Shown: positions 9,401 to 17,285 of the stretch, piece after piece
Layout of the letters: each line of letters starts with the position of its first letter
How positions within the stretch are numbered: the stretch's first letter is position 1
Origin: Pseudomonadota bacterium
GTDB taxonomy: Bacteria; Pseudomonadota; Alphaproteobacteria; Rhodospirillales; Magnetospirillaceae
Direction of reading: 5' to 3'
DNA: 64,000 nt
Assembly: GCA_021781575.1 (NCBI GenBank)
Contig: JAJXWP010000017.1
Location: 1-64,000 of the forward strand
The notes under the pieces: model-generated
Database searches by the model: none
Seen by the model: only the letters and a program-made list of their open reading frames with translations
What the model was told of the DNA's origin: nothing
Translations under genes and position numbers: made by a program

Positions 9401-11134
9401 CAGGTCGGCGGCGCTCTGCTGGATGGCGATGGTCTTGCCGGTGCCGGCGCCGCCCTCCACCACGACGTGGGAACCGCCACAAGCGCCGATCCAATGGACG
9501 GCGCCCGTCTGTTCGACGGTGAACGGCTTGTCGCCGTCGGCGCGTTCGCAGATGTAGAGTTCGATTACGTCGGCGCTGATTGTGTGCGGGGCCGTTCGAC
9601 TGGCATCGCCAGCCCGTCGCAGATTGTGAGCACCTGGGGCGGATTGGTAGACGTCCAGGTTATCGCGCGCATCGCCCGGCAAAAACATCTCAGCTCGGTC
9701 GAAGTCGCGTGCCAGAGGGACGCTGGACAGCCCTGGCAAGCCGTCGATGGATTGGGCAAACGATCCGTCGGCATCTTGGTCAGCGTCAAGCTGGTATGGA
9801 TCGCCGGGGAGTCCGAAGTCTTCTTTGACGGAAGGGGTATGACATCGCTCATCGCTCTTCTCCTGCTCGGTGTTGGGGTAGGCTGTCGCCTGGGCGCGTG
9901 CCCAGTCCCGCATCTGCCGCTCGATGCCGACCATCTCCGGCGTCGAATAAATCGGCATGCCCTTCTCGTCTTCGGCCAGCTTGACCAGGCCGGCCTCGGC
10001 CAGGAGCTTGGCTTCGTGGGCTTGCACGTCGACAGCGCCCACGCCACGGCCGGCACCGGCCGCGGCGACGGCGGCGTACAGGTCGGCTTGAGAGAACACA
10101 GATTCGTGTTCCGTCAGGCGTTCCGTGACGCGCTGAAGGGAATCCTCGTAGGCCGCAGTGCGCTCCTGCTCGGCGGCCTGGTCGAGGTGCCGACCAAGGC
10201 ACTGTTCGGCCAAATTGCTCCAGGTATGGCCGGCTTCGCCGGCTTCCTTGGTCCATCGCTCGAACTGCTGTTCGCGGGTCTCGTCGCTCTTGCCCTGCCG
10301 TGTGGCCAAGGCGATCTCGTCGGCCAGGCGCTGGGCGTCACGGGTCTCCAGGCCATGCTTGGCCATCTCCTCTTCGATCTGTTCGCGGCGGGTCGAGAAC
10401 TGCTCGATCAGCTCGGGCGCGACACCTTCGATCTCGAACTCGCCGTTGTGCCGCTCCTCGGCCAGGTCGTGCCGTTGGATCCGCGCGCCCAGCTCGGTCT
10501 CAAACAGGTGGGCCAACTCGGCGTGGTATTGCGCACCCATGGCCTTTTGCAGGGACATCAGGGGGCGGCCGTCGATGGCCCGCCATTTCCCGTCGGCGCC
10601 CTGGCCAAGGTTGAAGATGATCGTGTGGGCGTGAAGCTGCGGGTCGCTCCGCCTCGCGCCGTCCTCGCGCTCCGTCGGCCGGCTTTCGCCATGCTGGAAG
10701 GTCGCGCCGAACATCTTTGTTTTTTCGATGTTTACGCCGTTGTGTCCCGTCCTGATCTGGGCCCCGACTTGCTGCCCGAAGTCGAGGGCGGCGCGGACCG
10801 CCCGGTGGTGAATGCTCTCGATTTTTGCCCGGGTTTCCGGGTCGGCCAGGGCCCACAAGACGGAAACGCTTTTCGGGGCACCGAACTGGATGTCGTAGCC
10901 GGCGACACGTTCGCCTTGGGCGTTGGGCTTGCCAATTTGCTCCTGGCCGTCGGGTGTCAGGCCTTCATGAAGATTGCGGAAGGTGACGTTGTCGACGTCG
11001 GCGCCATCTCGCAATTCGGCGAACTGCCCGGACGAATACCACCGGCCATTTGGCTCGCGGCCGCCGAGATGGTACTCGGCCTGCTCCTGGATGCAGTAGT
11101 CAGCCGAGGTGCCAGGGGCGACGGTGCAGACCAT
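6404..11134 (-). CDS. traI/trwC-like: MobF-family conjugative relaxase-helicase, 1576 aa
   Basis: Nicks one strand at oriT, stays covalently bound to it and unwinds the transferred strand. The TrwC-type relaxase domain fills about 1-330: candidate catalytic Tyr13 and Tyr21, and the metal-binding histidines H148, H168 and H170 (SDPQLHAHTIIFN). A RecD-type helicase follows, with Walker A GGAGTGKT near 560 and Walker B LLVDEAGQMG near 632. The C-terminus is a long Ala/Gln-rich helical region with a segment near 1400-1500 (FSDRAEL, VEVNGSLQAKEMM, GLRIANPEL) resembling the LPD7 domain. It is longer than TrwC (about 970) because of this tail. The start codon lies one base after the stop of the accessory gene at 11136, so the two are translationally coupled. 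Confidence 0.93.
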   Translation of the reverse strand: MVCTVAPGTSADYCIQEQAEYHLGGREPNGRWYSSGQFAELRDGADVDNVTFRNLHEGLTPDGQEQIGKPNAQGERVAGYDIQFGAPKSVSVLWALADPETRAKIESIHHRAVRAALDFGQQVGAQIRTGHNGVNIEKTKMFGATFQHGESRPTEREDGARRSDPQLHAHTIIFNLGQGADGKWRAIDGRPLMSLQKAMGAQYHAELAHLFETELGARIQRHDLAEERHNGEFEIEGVAPELIEQFSTRREQIEEEMAKHGLETRDAQRLADEIALATRQGKSDETREQQFERWTKEAGEAGHTWSNLAEQCLGRHLDQAAEQERTAAYEDSLQRVTERLTEHESVFSQADLYAAVAAAGAGRGVGAVDVQAHEAKLLAEAGLVKLAEDEKGMPIYSTPEMVGIERQMRDWARAQATAYPNTEQEKSDERCHTPSVKEDFGLPGDPYQLDADQDADGSFAQSIDGLPGLSSVPLARDFDRAEMFLPGDARDNLDVYQSAPGAHNLRRAGDASRTAPHTISADVIELYICERADGDKPFTVEQTGAVHWIGACGGSHVVVEGGAGTGKTIAIQQSAADLYHAMGYKVLATAQRWVTSLELAKIKTPDGKRIEGRAAAKWIADYQAGKAKFDSKTVLLVDEAGQMGSKEMHALMQIANATGCRIVWTGDRKQQKAVAAGDPMAILAKELGSYRLAESQRMQPTAADVLAWRDGLGGVEAHRRALTLTKEQKADLVAKHGKAVHEAGAVWARAAADDFANGRAADALRAFQEHDQFVWSDTHAESLAAEVRDWAEFKAENPNATALVSAARHMDLRELNSQMRDHLRSLGQIGEDKAVVAAVAANGDKYEMPVAIGDQVRLGANLKDLNLYNGMVGIVRGISAGSQPGHPSLVLDMDTPAGVRRIEIETQRLADEDGRARLSHAYAATNILIQGATVDAEFGQVRPGDRANTVYVIASRARHLTKLYAARDDVDVVFKRTLNLSERPGARFDDRQREEFLGKAFSRGQVKKSTLDYEAAVTPPAETIQAAAAGLSAVRQKSQQQEANPMATKTVRKNQASGRDKQAADVAAAAQRYAKEESISQTYDDELARDEVGRARQGLDNAVREALRSGLTVAQIEAAARQGVSALDESYNADAFGTLAVVRTVAEGGASHQQSAEQTAAGPDSELAAAVQATRERVEGGKPEPVLEKVERWAARYTQEEGSLFAAGDAENALSHVNGSKTQLAAAVRDAVNAGKSADEIEAAAEKGGKQAFVGGQGWWGAAKVARDAMGQTRRFAEEMRRRQAEHKAEETAFVGAAGRTAGKAASESPPSRPQARDANTPDAQLEKFFGHRFADNLTRDITQVAVHSNDSISVQFSDRAELHHHSDSTTLFHGRMTEERAALMAEMMLAEGHSTVEVNGSLQAKEMMAKACLERGLRIANPELTAFCERFYQQQEQARQAKAGAGMKAAAGQEQQTRPQNPQASSPAMRMIEAGRIARDIAVVTNAVERFVLADRLVELTAGEASGGKYAFALTERNASAAAIINDPSLSQQAQQTGVFEKVGQVHMDHLAASNTEFQATAQSSSASHEAEAEA

Positions 11135-11135
11135 G

Positions 11136-11393
11136 TCAGCCTCTGGCCGCCTCCAGGCGGGTGACCTGCGCGCGAATCTCCCGCAGCGCCAAGGCCATTT
11201 CGTTCATGGCCGAGGCCAGAGCCTCCGACAACTCCCGGTTTTGCCGTTCGATCGTGTCGGCCCGGAGCGCGATCCGGACAAGCGCATGGACGCCGTCGCC
11301 GATGGAACCGTTTGCTGGCTTCGCCGAGTCAATGATCGCCATGTCGTCCGCTGAAATTGTCGCCTGTAGGCGACATTTTGTCTGACGCGACAT
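11136..11393 (-). CDS. small relaxosome accessory protein, 85 aa
   Basis: The visible part runs from ATG at 11393; a longer open frame extends upstream, but it crosses repeat-rich non-coding sequence. The first 20 residues (CRLQATISADDMAIID) resemble the strand-helix of ribbon-helix-helix proteins, and the C-terminal 40 residues form a charged amphipathic helix. Place and size match the TrwA/MobC-type proteins that bind oriT and load a MobF relaxase. An 18-bp inverted repeat (11358-11375) lies inside its first codons and could be its own binding site. Its stop is one base from the relaxase start. Confidence 0.6.
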   Translation of the reverse strand: MSRQTKCRLQATISADDMAIIDSAKPANGSIGDGVHALVRIALRADTIERQNRELSEALASAMNEMALALREIRAQVTRLEAARG

Positions 11394-11660
11394 ACTATTT
11401 GTACAAGTACTACGAGACATTTGCGCAAGTCCATGTTCATGGCTACTTATTGCATACCAATATTGCGCAAACAGGGTATTATGTGAAGCGAAATCGTCCG
11501 GAGATTTCAGCGGGTTGGTTTGTGGTTTCCGGTTTTTGCGTGCATCGAAGATGCAGTGGTGTGCCGCCTTGTTTCCGGTAAACGACCAACATTCGCCGGT
11601 AGTCGCCCGTTTACCGGTGAATGACGCTCGACATTTACCGGTAAACGCCTGTAATGTAGG
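11358..11660. other. oriT: candidate oriT and operator region
   Basis: This divergent region lies upstream of the relaxase pair. It holds an inverted repeat TGTCGCCT-GT-AGGCGACA (11358-11375), two identical palindromes TTGCGCAA exactly 42 bp apart (11421-11428 and 11463-11470), and a cluster of CCGG-centred sites, best as TTTACCGGTAAA at 11634-11645, with centres near 11530, 11576, 11597, 11615 and 11639. MobF oriT sites normally lie beside the accessory and relaxase genes. The nic position cannot be fixed by eye. The CCGG cluster is more likely an operator of the gene at 11680. Confidence 0.45.
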
Positions 11661-11679
11661 CGCAGCCTGGATTGACGAA

Positions 11680-12105
11680 ATGACGCTTGAAGAGAGAATT
11701 GCTGCCTTAGCAGCAACCATCGCGGGTGTGGTGCAGATCGTGCCTCTCCAGCGCGCGATCGACCACGCCCTGCCTGAGATGGAGGAGCTACGGCGGATCG
11801 GCGTACCTTGGCGCGCCATTGCCGACGCCCTCAACGCTGCTGGTGTGAGAACCAAAGCAGGTGAGACGATAGCGGAACGGCGGCTGGCTGATCTTTACAG
11901 TACTGCCAAGTCGAAACAGTTCGCAGCGGTCGGACGCGCCGCCGCCGTCGGCCAAGCTGCCGGAGTCGCACCGGCTCCGCTCACCTCTCTCGGTTCAGCA
12001 CGAGCGTCACCAACTCCCCCGTCGGCGCAAGTGTTGTCTCCAGTATCGCGGCACGGGCGCGGACTAGAATCGCTTGCGGTTAACGCTCCTCGCAAGCGTA
12101 ATTGA
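11680..12105 (+). CDS. putative DNA-binding protein of the mobilization locus, 141 aa
   Basis: ATG at 11680 is chosen because the frame upstream runs through the palindrome cluster. The first 75 residues are helical and contain MEELRRIGVPWRAIADALNA followed by AGVRTKAGETIAERRLADLY, the pattern of a helix-turn-helix in which a new-gene-copy helix scans DNA, as in recombinase-type and KfrA/TraK-like plasmid proteins. Residues 80-141 are low-complexity Ala/Ser/Pro. The TTTACCGGTAAA-type sites at 11572-11645 directly upstream suggest autoregulation. Divergent from the relaxosome genes. Confidence 0.5.
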   Translation: MTLEERIAALAATIAGVVQIVPLQRAIDHALPEMEELRRIGVPWRAIADALNAAGVRTKAGETIAERRLADLYSTAKSKQFAAVGRAAAVGQAAGVAPAPLTSLGSARASPTPPSAQVLSPVSRHGRGLESLAVNAPRKRN

Positions 12106-12181
12106 GGGCATTACACCATACCGGCCCCGACCGCGACCTGGCGTGGCTGGCTGGGGAAAGGAAAAAGTTCATGCCATTTGA

Positions 12182-13984
12182 TCATGTCCTGGATTGGATT
12201 GTGGCCAGAAGGCTAGCCAACTCCTCAGGTATGAGTCTGCACCGACGAACTGCTTTAATCAGGCGAGGAGGATTGACAATTTTGGGGCCACCGAATGCCT
12301 GTTGTGCGATGGGCAACAAGTCATGGCCGCGATGATTGATCACCCACCCAGGCACCTGAACGTTCTGGCCTTGCGTATAGCGCACAACCGTAGTGGGAAC
12401 GACCTGAAGGCTGGAGTTGATTGCTGTCATCTTCGCAGAAACGACATCGACAATCGCCTGCAACCCCGTCTCCGATTCGAAACGTAAGAGATGCTCGTTA
12501 CCGGCACTGATATTGACTCCAGGCACCGGTGGCGCTTGGTTTTCTTCAAGGAGGAGCGCGAATAGGACGAGTGGATCCAAAAGGTAATTTTCGAAACTGT
12601 AGCGACCAATAACATGGATCCGGCCGGACGAGACATTTGAGGCATCCCTGTCGATGATGCCAAAGATCGTCGCGGCAAGCGCATCCGTATCGAATTTTGC
12701 GACGAGCTTTGGGACGACGGTGCATCCGCCGGCAACCTTGGTCGCTTTTTCACCAATCGACGCTGCGATGAATGCAAGGGAAGGCGAGGGCCTAAGCGCT
12801 TTGGGATCCCGGCTTGGCCCATGATCCATGAGGATATCGCGGACGGTTTCGTAAAACTCAATATCATCTTGGTCTTCAACGACACAGAACTTCGTTGCCC
12901 GAGAAACGGTGACCAAGCCTGCGGTCAATACCGATATGATGTCAGCGCGAACGGAGACCGGCGCAATCTCGGCCACACCGCGCTCCATCTGGAAAACAGA
13001 ACCTTCCGGGGCAAGTGCAACGGTGGAAGGCGAATGCGTCGTCATGATGACGCGAACACCATATCGATTAACCAATACCTCGGAAATCACATCCAGGAAC
13101 TGTGTTGTCATCGAAGGGTGCAGGTGGGCATCCGGTTCGTCGAGCAACAGCAGTTTCGGAAAAAGGCCGTCCTTGCGAGCAATGAAAAGCCACAGGACAA
13201 GCTGTAGCAAAACCTTCTCGCCGGATGATAGGTCGATCGCAGCGATCTCAGCGCCGTTCACGCGGTCTTTAAGCCGAAGGGTATAATCCTCCAAAAGGGT
13301 AGACTGCTGAGGAGATATCACCTCGTATGGAAAGCCCGCGGTGGCCAGTGACTCATTGACGATCTGCCAGGGCGCTGGCCCAAGCGGCGTGCCACCACGG
13401 TCTATTCCCGGATGCCCTAACTCAATTGCCTCCAGCGCCTTTAGGCGATAAGCCACGAATACGTGCGTTATTCCCGCCGTGACATCAATGTCGTCAATGG
13501 CAAACTCAAAATCGTCATGAAGAATGTCAGAGAGTTCTCTTTCTGACATCTGGTGGACATTTTTGCCGCCAAACCGCTTGTGTATTTTTCTGGTCTTGAT
13601 AGCAGTCGTTATGTCGTGTACTGCGATTCCCTGCCGAGCCTGCTGCAATGTTTGTTGTCGCAGATTTCTCAAGTTTGCAATTGAGCTTGGAGTCCCTCCT
13701 GAAAAGCGTCCGCCACTCGGCAGGTATCCAATTTCATCTGGTTCATATCTGGTTCCAGAGATGGTTACGTCAAGGGGCGGTTGGCGGTTGTGGTATCCCG
13801 GCAACGGCGCACCCGCAAGGTGAGAAGCCATCACTTCAAGTAGCTGAGACTTACCCGCACCATTCTTGCCGGTTATGATTGCAAAACCCGGCAGGTCTTT
13901 CCAATACAATGTAGATATTGATTTGTAACGATCATCACCACGCGGGCGTATTTCAATAGAAAGCGGGGTCATTGTTGCAATCAT
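12182..13984 (-). CDS. ariAB-like: AAA ATPase + TOPRIM/DUF4435 protein, fused PARIS-like defence protein, 600 aa
   Basis: The N-terminal half is an ABC-type AAA ATPase: Walker A GKNGAGKS at 39-46, signature DLSSGEK near 250, Walker B LLLLDEPDAHLHP near 275, then a switch histidine in MTTHSPS. The C-terminal part has a TOPRIM/DUF4435 pattern: VVEDQDDIEFYE near 366 (catalytic Glu kept, the usual Gly after it is Asp), GIIDRDAS near 441 and RYSFENYLLDP near 462. In PARIS, AriA is the ATPase sensor of phage anti-restriction proteins and AriB the TOPRIM effector nuclease; one-gene fusions of about 600 aa are known. An OLD-type nuclease is the main alternative. ATG at 13984 has GGAG upstream. Base composition is less GC-rich than its neighbours, which fits mobile cargo. 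It has its own promoter. Confidence 0.75.
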   Translation of the reverse strand: MIATMTPLSIEIRPRGDDRYKSISTLYWKDLPGFAIITGKNGAGKSQLLEVMASHLAGAPLPGYHNRQPPLDVTISGTRYEPDEIGYLPSGGRFSGGTPSSIANLRNLRQQTLQQARQGIAVHDITTAIKTRKIHKRFGGKNVHQMSERELSDILHDDFEFAIDDIDVTAGITHVFVAYRLKALEAIELGHPGIDRGGTPLGPAPWQIVNESLATAGFPYEVISPQQSTLLEDYTLRLKDRVNGAEIAAIDLSSGEKVLLQLVLWLFIARKDGLFPKLLLLDEPDAHLHPSMTTQFLDVISEVLVNRYGVRVIMTTHSPSTVALAPEGSVFQMERGVAEIAPVSVRADIISVLTAGLVTVSRATKFCVVEDQDDIEFYETVRDILMDHGPSRDPKALRPSPSLAFIAASIGEKATKVAGGCTVVPKLVAKFDTDALAATIFGIIDRDASNVSSGRIHVIGRYSFENYLLDPLVLFALLLEENQAPPVPGVNISAGNEHLLRFESETGLQAIVDVVSAKMTAINSSLQVVPTTVVRYTQGQNVQVPGWVINHRGHDLLPIAQQAFGGPKIVNPPRLIKAVRRCRLIPEELASLLATIQSRT

Positions 13985-14037
13985 TTGCACTCCGTATTTT
14001 TCAATACAAATTGCTTAGAATCCACCATGTCCTGCTC

Positions 14038-14066
14038 ATTGTAAGAGATGCTGCACTCGCTCGCAA
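14038..14066 (-). promoter_or_regulatory. sigma70-type promoter of the PARIS-like gene
   Basis: On the minus strand TTGCGA (14066-14061) and TACAAT (14043-14038) are 17 bases apart, a close match to -35/-10 consensus. The start codon lies about 54 bases downstream of the -10 box. Confidence 0.5.
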
Positions 14067-14181
14067 TCGTGGAAAATATACCGACTTCATCGTGGGTATA
14101 CCCGCTTCTGTCCCAATAAAAGTGGGCCGCCGCTCACCCACACTACCGGCCAACAGGCCGGCGAACAGGAACCGGGCGGGT

Positions 14182-14300
14182 GCCTTTGTCCACCTTTTCC
14201 ACCCGCAAGGGCGCGTGAGCGCAGTTGCCCCGGAGGCTGGGGGCTGTTCGCGCTTGCCCGGACGGCCTCCGGGGCGGCTGTGGTAAAGGTGGGCAAAGGG
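14182..14300. repeat. nested inverted repeat (119 bp)
   Basis: Outer arms GCCTTTGTCCACCTTT (14182-14197) and AAAGGTGGGCAAAGGG (14285-14300) are complementary at 14 of 16 positions; inner arms GCCCCGGAGGC (14227-14237) and GCCTCCGGGGC (14265-14275) are a perfect 11-bp inverted repeat with a 27-bp loop. There is no T-run, so a simple terminator is unlikely. It lies just after the exonuclease stop (14330), in the non-coding gap before the PARIS-like gene. Could be a processing or transfer structure. Confidence 0.5.
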
Positions 14301-14329
14301 CGCCGGGTTGGCGGCCCTGGCCGCGCCGC

Positions 14330-14857
14330 TTATCTGCACACGGATATTTGCTGTTGTTTGAGCCAACGCCAAACCGATCGACACGCGCGGACGTCGTCCA
14401 CCGCCCTATGCGCTTCGGCACCGGCCCAATCATGGCCGACATGCGCGGCGGCAATGGACAGCTTCTGCCTCTTCCACCCTCCCTGCTCTTCGCTCCACAC
14501 GCGCCCAGGCCACTCATCAGCGAAGCGCCGCATACAGCACCGCACCGAGTTGGCGACGTCCAGGATGCCGGGAAAGAAGCCCATGTCGAACGGCGCGTTG
14601 TAGATGACGACATCGGCGCCGGCGACTAGGTCGAGGACTTGGCGCCGGATTTCGTCGGCCGCCGGCGCGCCGATGACCATGTCATCGGTGATGCCGTGGA
14701 TGGCGGTGACCGCAGCCGGGATTGGTCGGCCGGGATTGACGAGGGTATTCATGAGGACCGCGCCGTCATCGTCGATGATCGCCACCTCGACCAGCTCGGC
14801 CCCGGCGGCTGGGTCGAGCCCGGTCGTCTCTGTGTCGAGGTAAAGCGGCCGGGTCAT
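14330..14857 (-). CDS. DnaQ-like DEDDh 3'-5' exonuclease, 175 aa
   Basis: Removes nucleotides from DNA or RNA 3' ends. All exonuclease motifs are visible: DTETTG at 8-13 (Exo I), IYNAPFDMGFF near 90-100 (Exo II) and HRAVDD near 150 (Exo III, DEDDh type). The length suits a stand-alone exonuclease of the DNA polymerase III epsilon/RNase T class. ATG at 14857 overlaps the stop of the XRE gene in an ATGA junction, making it the last gene of a coupled five-gene string with ParA and the coupling protein. Its role is unknown; plasmid DNA processing is an inference. Confidence 0.85.
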   Translation of the reverse strand: MTRPLYLDTETTGLDPAAGAELVEVAIIDDDGAVLMNTLVNPGRPIPAAVTAIHGITDDMVIGAPAADEIRRQVLDLVAGADVVIYNAPFDMGFFPGILDVANSVRCCMRRFADEWPGRVWSEEQGGWKRQKLSIAAAHVGHDWAGAEAHRAVDDVRACRSVWRWLKQQQISVCR

Positions 14858-15093
14858 GGTGACCGCTGATCGGCTGGCGCGCGGCCAATCACTCCCTCTT
14901 CTTCGCTGAAGCGAATGCCGCGTGCCCGCAGATACGTCTCGACTGCCAGCAGAGTGGACCTCTTCGGGTCGCCGTCGTCTCTTTCAATGGTGATTAGGGT
15001 CGTACGATTGATCCCACAGGCAGCGGCGAAGTCCACCTGCGTCATCCCAAGAAGCTCGCGCGCTGCCCGGATTTGTCCCGAAGTGAAGGTCAT
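14854..15093 (-). CDS. XRE-family HTH regulator, 79 aa
   Basis: A compact Cro/CI-type domain: IRAARELLGMTQVDFAAACG (9-28) then INRTTLITIERD, with a short C-terminal helix. ATG at 15093 is preceded by GGGAGG and overlaps the coupling-protein stop as ATGA. It probably autoregulates the string ParA-157aa-TraD-XRE-exonuclease. The position inside, instead of at the front of, the operon makes translational feedback possible. Confidence 0.8.
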   Translation of the reverse strand: MTFTSGQIRAARELLGMTQVDFAAACGINRTTLITIERDDGDPKRSTLLAVETYLRARGIRFSEEEGVIGRAPADQRSP

Positions 15094-17285
15094 TTGCGGG
15101 CCTCCCATGGGAAAGGCTGCCGAAGATTCTTAATTTCTACCGTGACACGAACGCGGCTGTAGTTGCGCCAGCAGATGGGCGGCGCGTCAACGACGACGCC
15201 CGTGTCACCGGCCTTTTCGACCACGTCGACGGTGGTGCCCCGTGGGACGACGCAGTTGATGGGTGCGCCAGTGTCGGCATTAAACATCGGCGCGTCGACG
15301 GTGGCGATCGCCGGTTCCCCGGGCCCCACGGGTCGCCCATGGTATGCCATCATCGCCACTGCCAGGCAGAGGACGCCGCCAAAAGCGGCCCAGCCCACCC
15401 GAGTCATCACCCGCCGCCGCTGCCAGGCCTGGCGGCCAGCGGCGACAGCTTCGTGCTCCTCATCGCGGCCCTTCGCCATGTCCTCCAGCATTTCCGCCCA
15501 CCGCTCGGGATCGAGGTCCATGAGCCAGGAGTCGAAGGCCAAGGTCGGCACCACGCCCGGCCGCCGGTTCGTCCAGGTGTCATACGGCCAGTGCATCAGC
15601 ATGAGCTTCCCGCCCTCGATCATGCCCATCTCGACACCGCGCGCCGTCGGGCCGATCGTCTCGAAAAATTCGGGCGGTGCGACATAGTCTTGGTAGTGGT
15701 CGTGTCCGGTCGTCGTACTGTCTTTACTGCGCGACCTCGTCGGTCTTTTGAACCAGGCTTTTCCAACCATCGCGGCTGCTCGGCCGGCGCCAGCGGTCTC
15801 TTTACCAACGTTGCCCAGCGTCCCAACCAGTTTTGCCGCTACGCTGCCCAACACAAAGTCGGCGATTTTCTCGCCCCACGCCTCGTCCAGCTGCTCAAAT
15901 CCCTGAATCCCGGCGATCAAGCCAAACCCTTTGCTTCGGCTGACCGCAAGAAGGCTGTTGATCTTGTCGTCCTCGCGGGCGATGGATGGCAGTTCGTCGA
16001 GTACAAAAAACACCCGTCGCGACTTGTCATTCTTGAGCTTGGCCGACTGGCCCAACGTATTAAATGTCCGGATGACAGAGGAGATCCACGCCATCGACAA
16101 GTCGGGGTATTCACCGGCGAATTGGAGAATGATCGTGCGGGGGTCGTCCGCCGTGGGGGCCAGGATCCAGTCCCGCAGCGACACCAGACGGTGGAGAGGA
16201 GCCTCGCCCCATGCGTCGGCAAGGGGTTGGACCAAACTCAAGACTGCGGAAATCAGTGTTGAGATGTAGGACATTGACGTCTTATTGAAGCCCTGGAGCT
16301 TTTCATCAGACGCAATAAAGGCTTGAGCCTGAGGATAATACTTTTCCAGATAGTCAATCATCCGCTGCGAATCGGTCGTCAGGTCGGTCATGGTGTCCCG
16401 CAGGTCGCCCCACGTCCAAGTCGATCGCCTCAAGTCCTTGCTGTAATATTGCTTGTTAAGGCCGACGAGGATTCCAACGAGAACCGCGCGGCTCCCCTTG
16501 CCCCACATCTCCTCCTTGCCTAACGGAATAAGAGAGGCGGCCAAGTCCCAGCACGCGGCCTCGTTGCTCATATCCTTGCTGATGTCCCAGCCCATGGCGT
16601 AGGGCTGGGTGCTTTCCGGACGGATTCGGCCGTCATGGGGTGCAAGGAGGATGAAATCGTCGTCGGGCCAGTCCGACGTCCAGTCGCCCTTAAAGTCCAG
16701 CACGATCGCTCGGGCGTTGGGCAACACCCGGATTTGGTCACAAAGGTATCGAATCGCCACGGTCTTGCCGCTGCCCATCCTGCCGGCGAAAAGGATTCCT
16801 TTAACCTCCCCTTCCTTGGGCAGTGGCACCCCGGGCGCCAGCAGAATTCCGGGGCCGTGCCGCTTGCGATCTGCCGCCATCAGACGGCGAGCCGCGGCGG
16901 CTCCAGCTGGCGGCGGAAAAAACCGCGTGCCCTTTTCTTTTTCCAGCGGATGTATGTCTACCCATGCCGGCCGGATGAAGCCGCAAATCGTGCTGAGAAT
17001 GACGATGGCGATGACAGCGTCGGCCACCAGGTGGGCACGCCACACTGCTGCGGCGCGGATGGCATCCGGCCAGTATTGCGACATCTGAAGCCAGTCCTGA
17101 CTGCTAAAGGCCAGCTTCAGCAGGGGCCGCACGGCGGCGCGAGCGTCGGTCGGCGCCAGTCCGTCCGGCCGGAGTGGGCCGACCATGACGGTGATCATCA
17201 TGATCGCGACCACGACCGCGAGGAAGAAGCCCATAAGTATTGCGGGAAACGCGGTCTTCTTTTTATTGGGATATTGCGTGCTCAT
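15090..17285 (-). CDS. traD-like: type IV secretion coupling protein (VirD4/TraD family) with extra C-terminal domain, 731 aa
   Basis: This hexameric ATPase links the relaxase-DNA complex to the secretion channel. N-terminal membrane segments are at about 16-36 and 90-108. The ATPase domain has Walker A GRMGSGKT at 168-175, LDFKGDW near 200 and Walker B FFVLDELPS near 430. Unusual for the family, a third hydrophobic segment (about 632-648) is followed by an 80-residue tail with two Cys and a bacterial SH3-like look (PRGTTVDVVEKAGDTGVVVD). By topology this tail should be periplasmic. Start ATG 17285 overlaps the stop of the upstream gene, and its stop overlaps the XRE start, both as ATGA. Confidence 0.9.
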   Translation of the reverse strand: MSTQYPNKKKTAFPAILMGFFLAVVVAIMMITVMVGPLRPDGLAPTDARAAVRPLLKLAFSSQDWLQMSQYWPDAIRAAAVWRAHLVADAVIAIVILSTICGFIRPAWVDIHPLEKEKGTRFFPPPAGAAAARRLMAADRKRHGPGILLAPGVPLPKEGEVKGILFAGRMGSGKTVAIRYLCDQIRVLPNARAIVLDFKGDWTSDWPDDDFILLAPHDGRIRPESTQPYAMGWDISKDMSNEAACWDLAASLIPLGKEEMWGKGSRAVLVGILVGLNKQYYSKDLRRSTWTWGDLRDTMTDLTTDSQRMIDYLEKYYPQAQAFIASDEKLQGFNKTSMSYISTLISAVLSLVQPLADAWGEAPLHRLVSLRDWILAPTADDPRTIILQFAGEYPDLSMAWISSVIRTFNTLGQSAKLKNDKSRRVFFVLDELPSIAREDDKINSLLAVSRSKGFGLIAGIQGFEQLDEAWGEKIADFVLGSVAAKLVGTLGNVGKETAGAGRAAAMVGKAWFKRPTRSRSKDSTTTGHDHYQDYVAPPEFFETIGPTARGVEMGMIEGGKLMLMHWPYDTWTNRRPGVVPTLAFDSWLMDLDPERWAEMLEDMAKGRDEEHEAVAAGRQAWQRRRVMTRVGWAAFGGVLCLAVAMMAYHGRPVGPGEPAIATVDAPMFNADTGAPINCVVPRGTTVDVVEKAGDTGVVVDAPPICWRNYSRVRVTVEIKNLRQPFPWEARK

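Noticed and set aside
8669-11164. Very long plus-strand open frame (831 codons) opposite the relaxase
   Set aside because: Mirror of the GC-rich relaxase gene; it has no domain pattern and covers the catalytic region of a clear MobF protein.
11394-11855. 154 extra N-terminal codons of the relaxosome accessory protein
   Set aside because: They cross palindromes and the divergent gene's 5' end and show no protein pattern.
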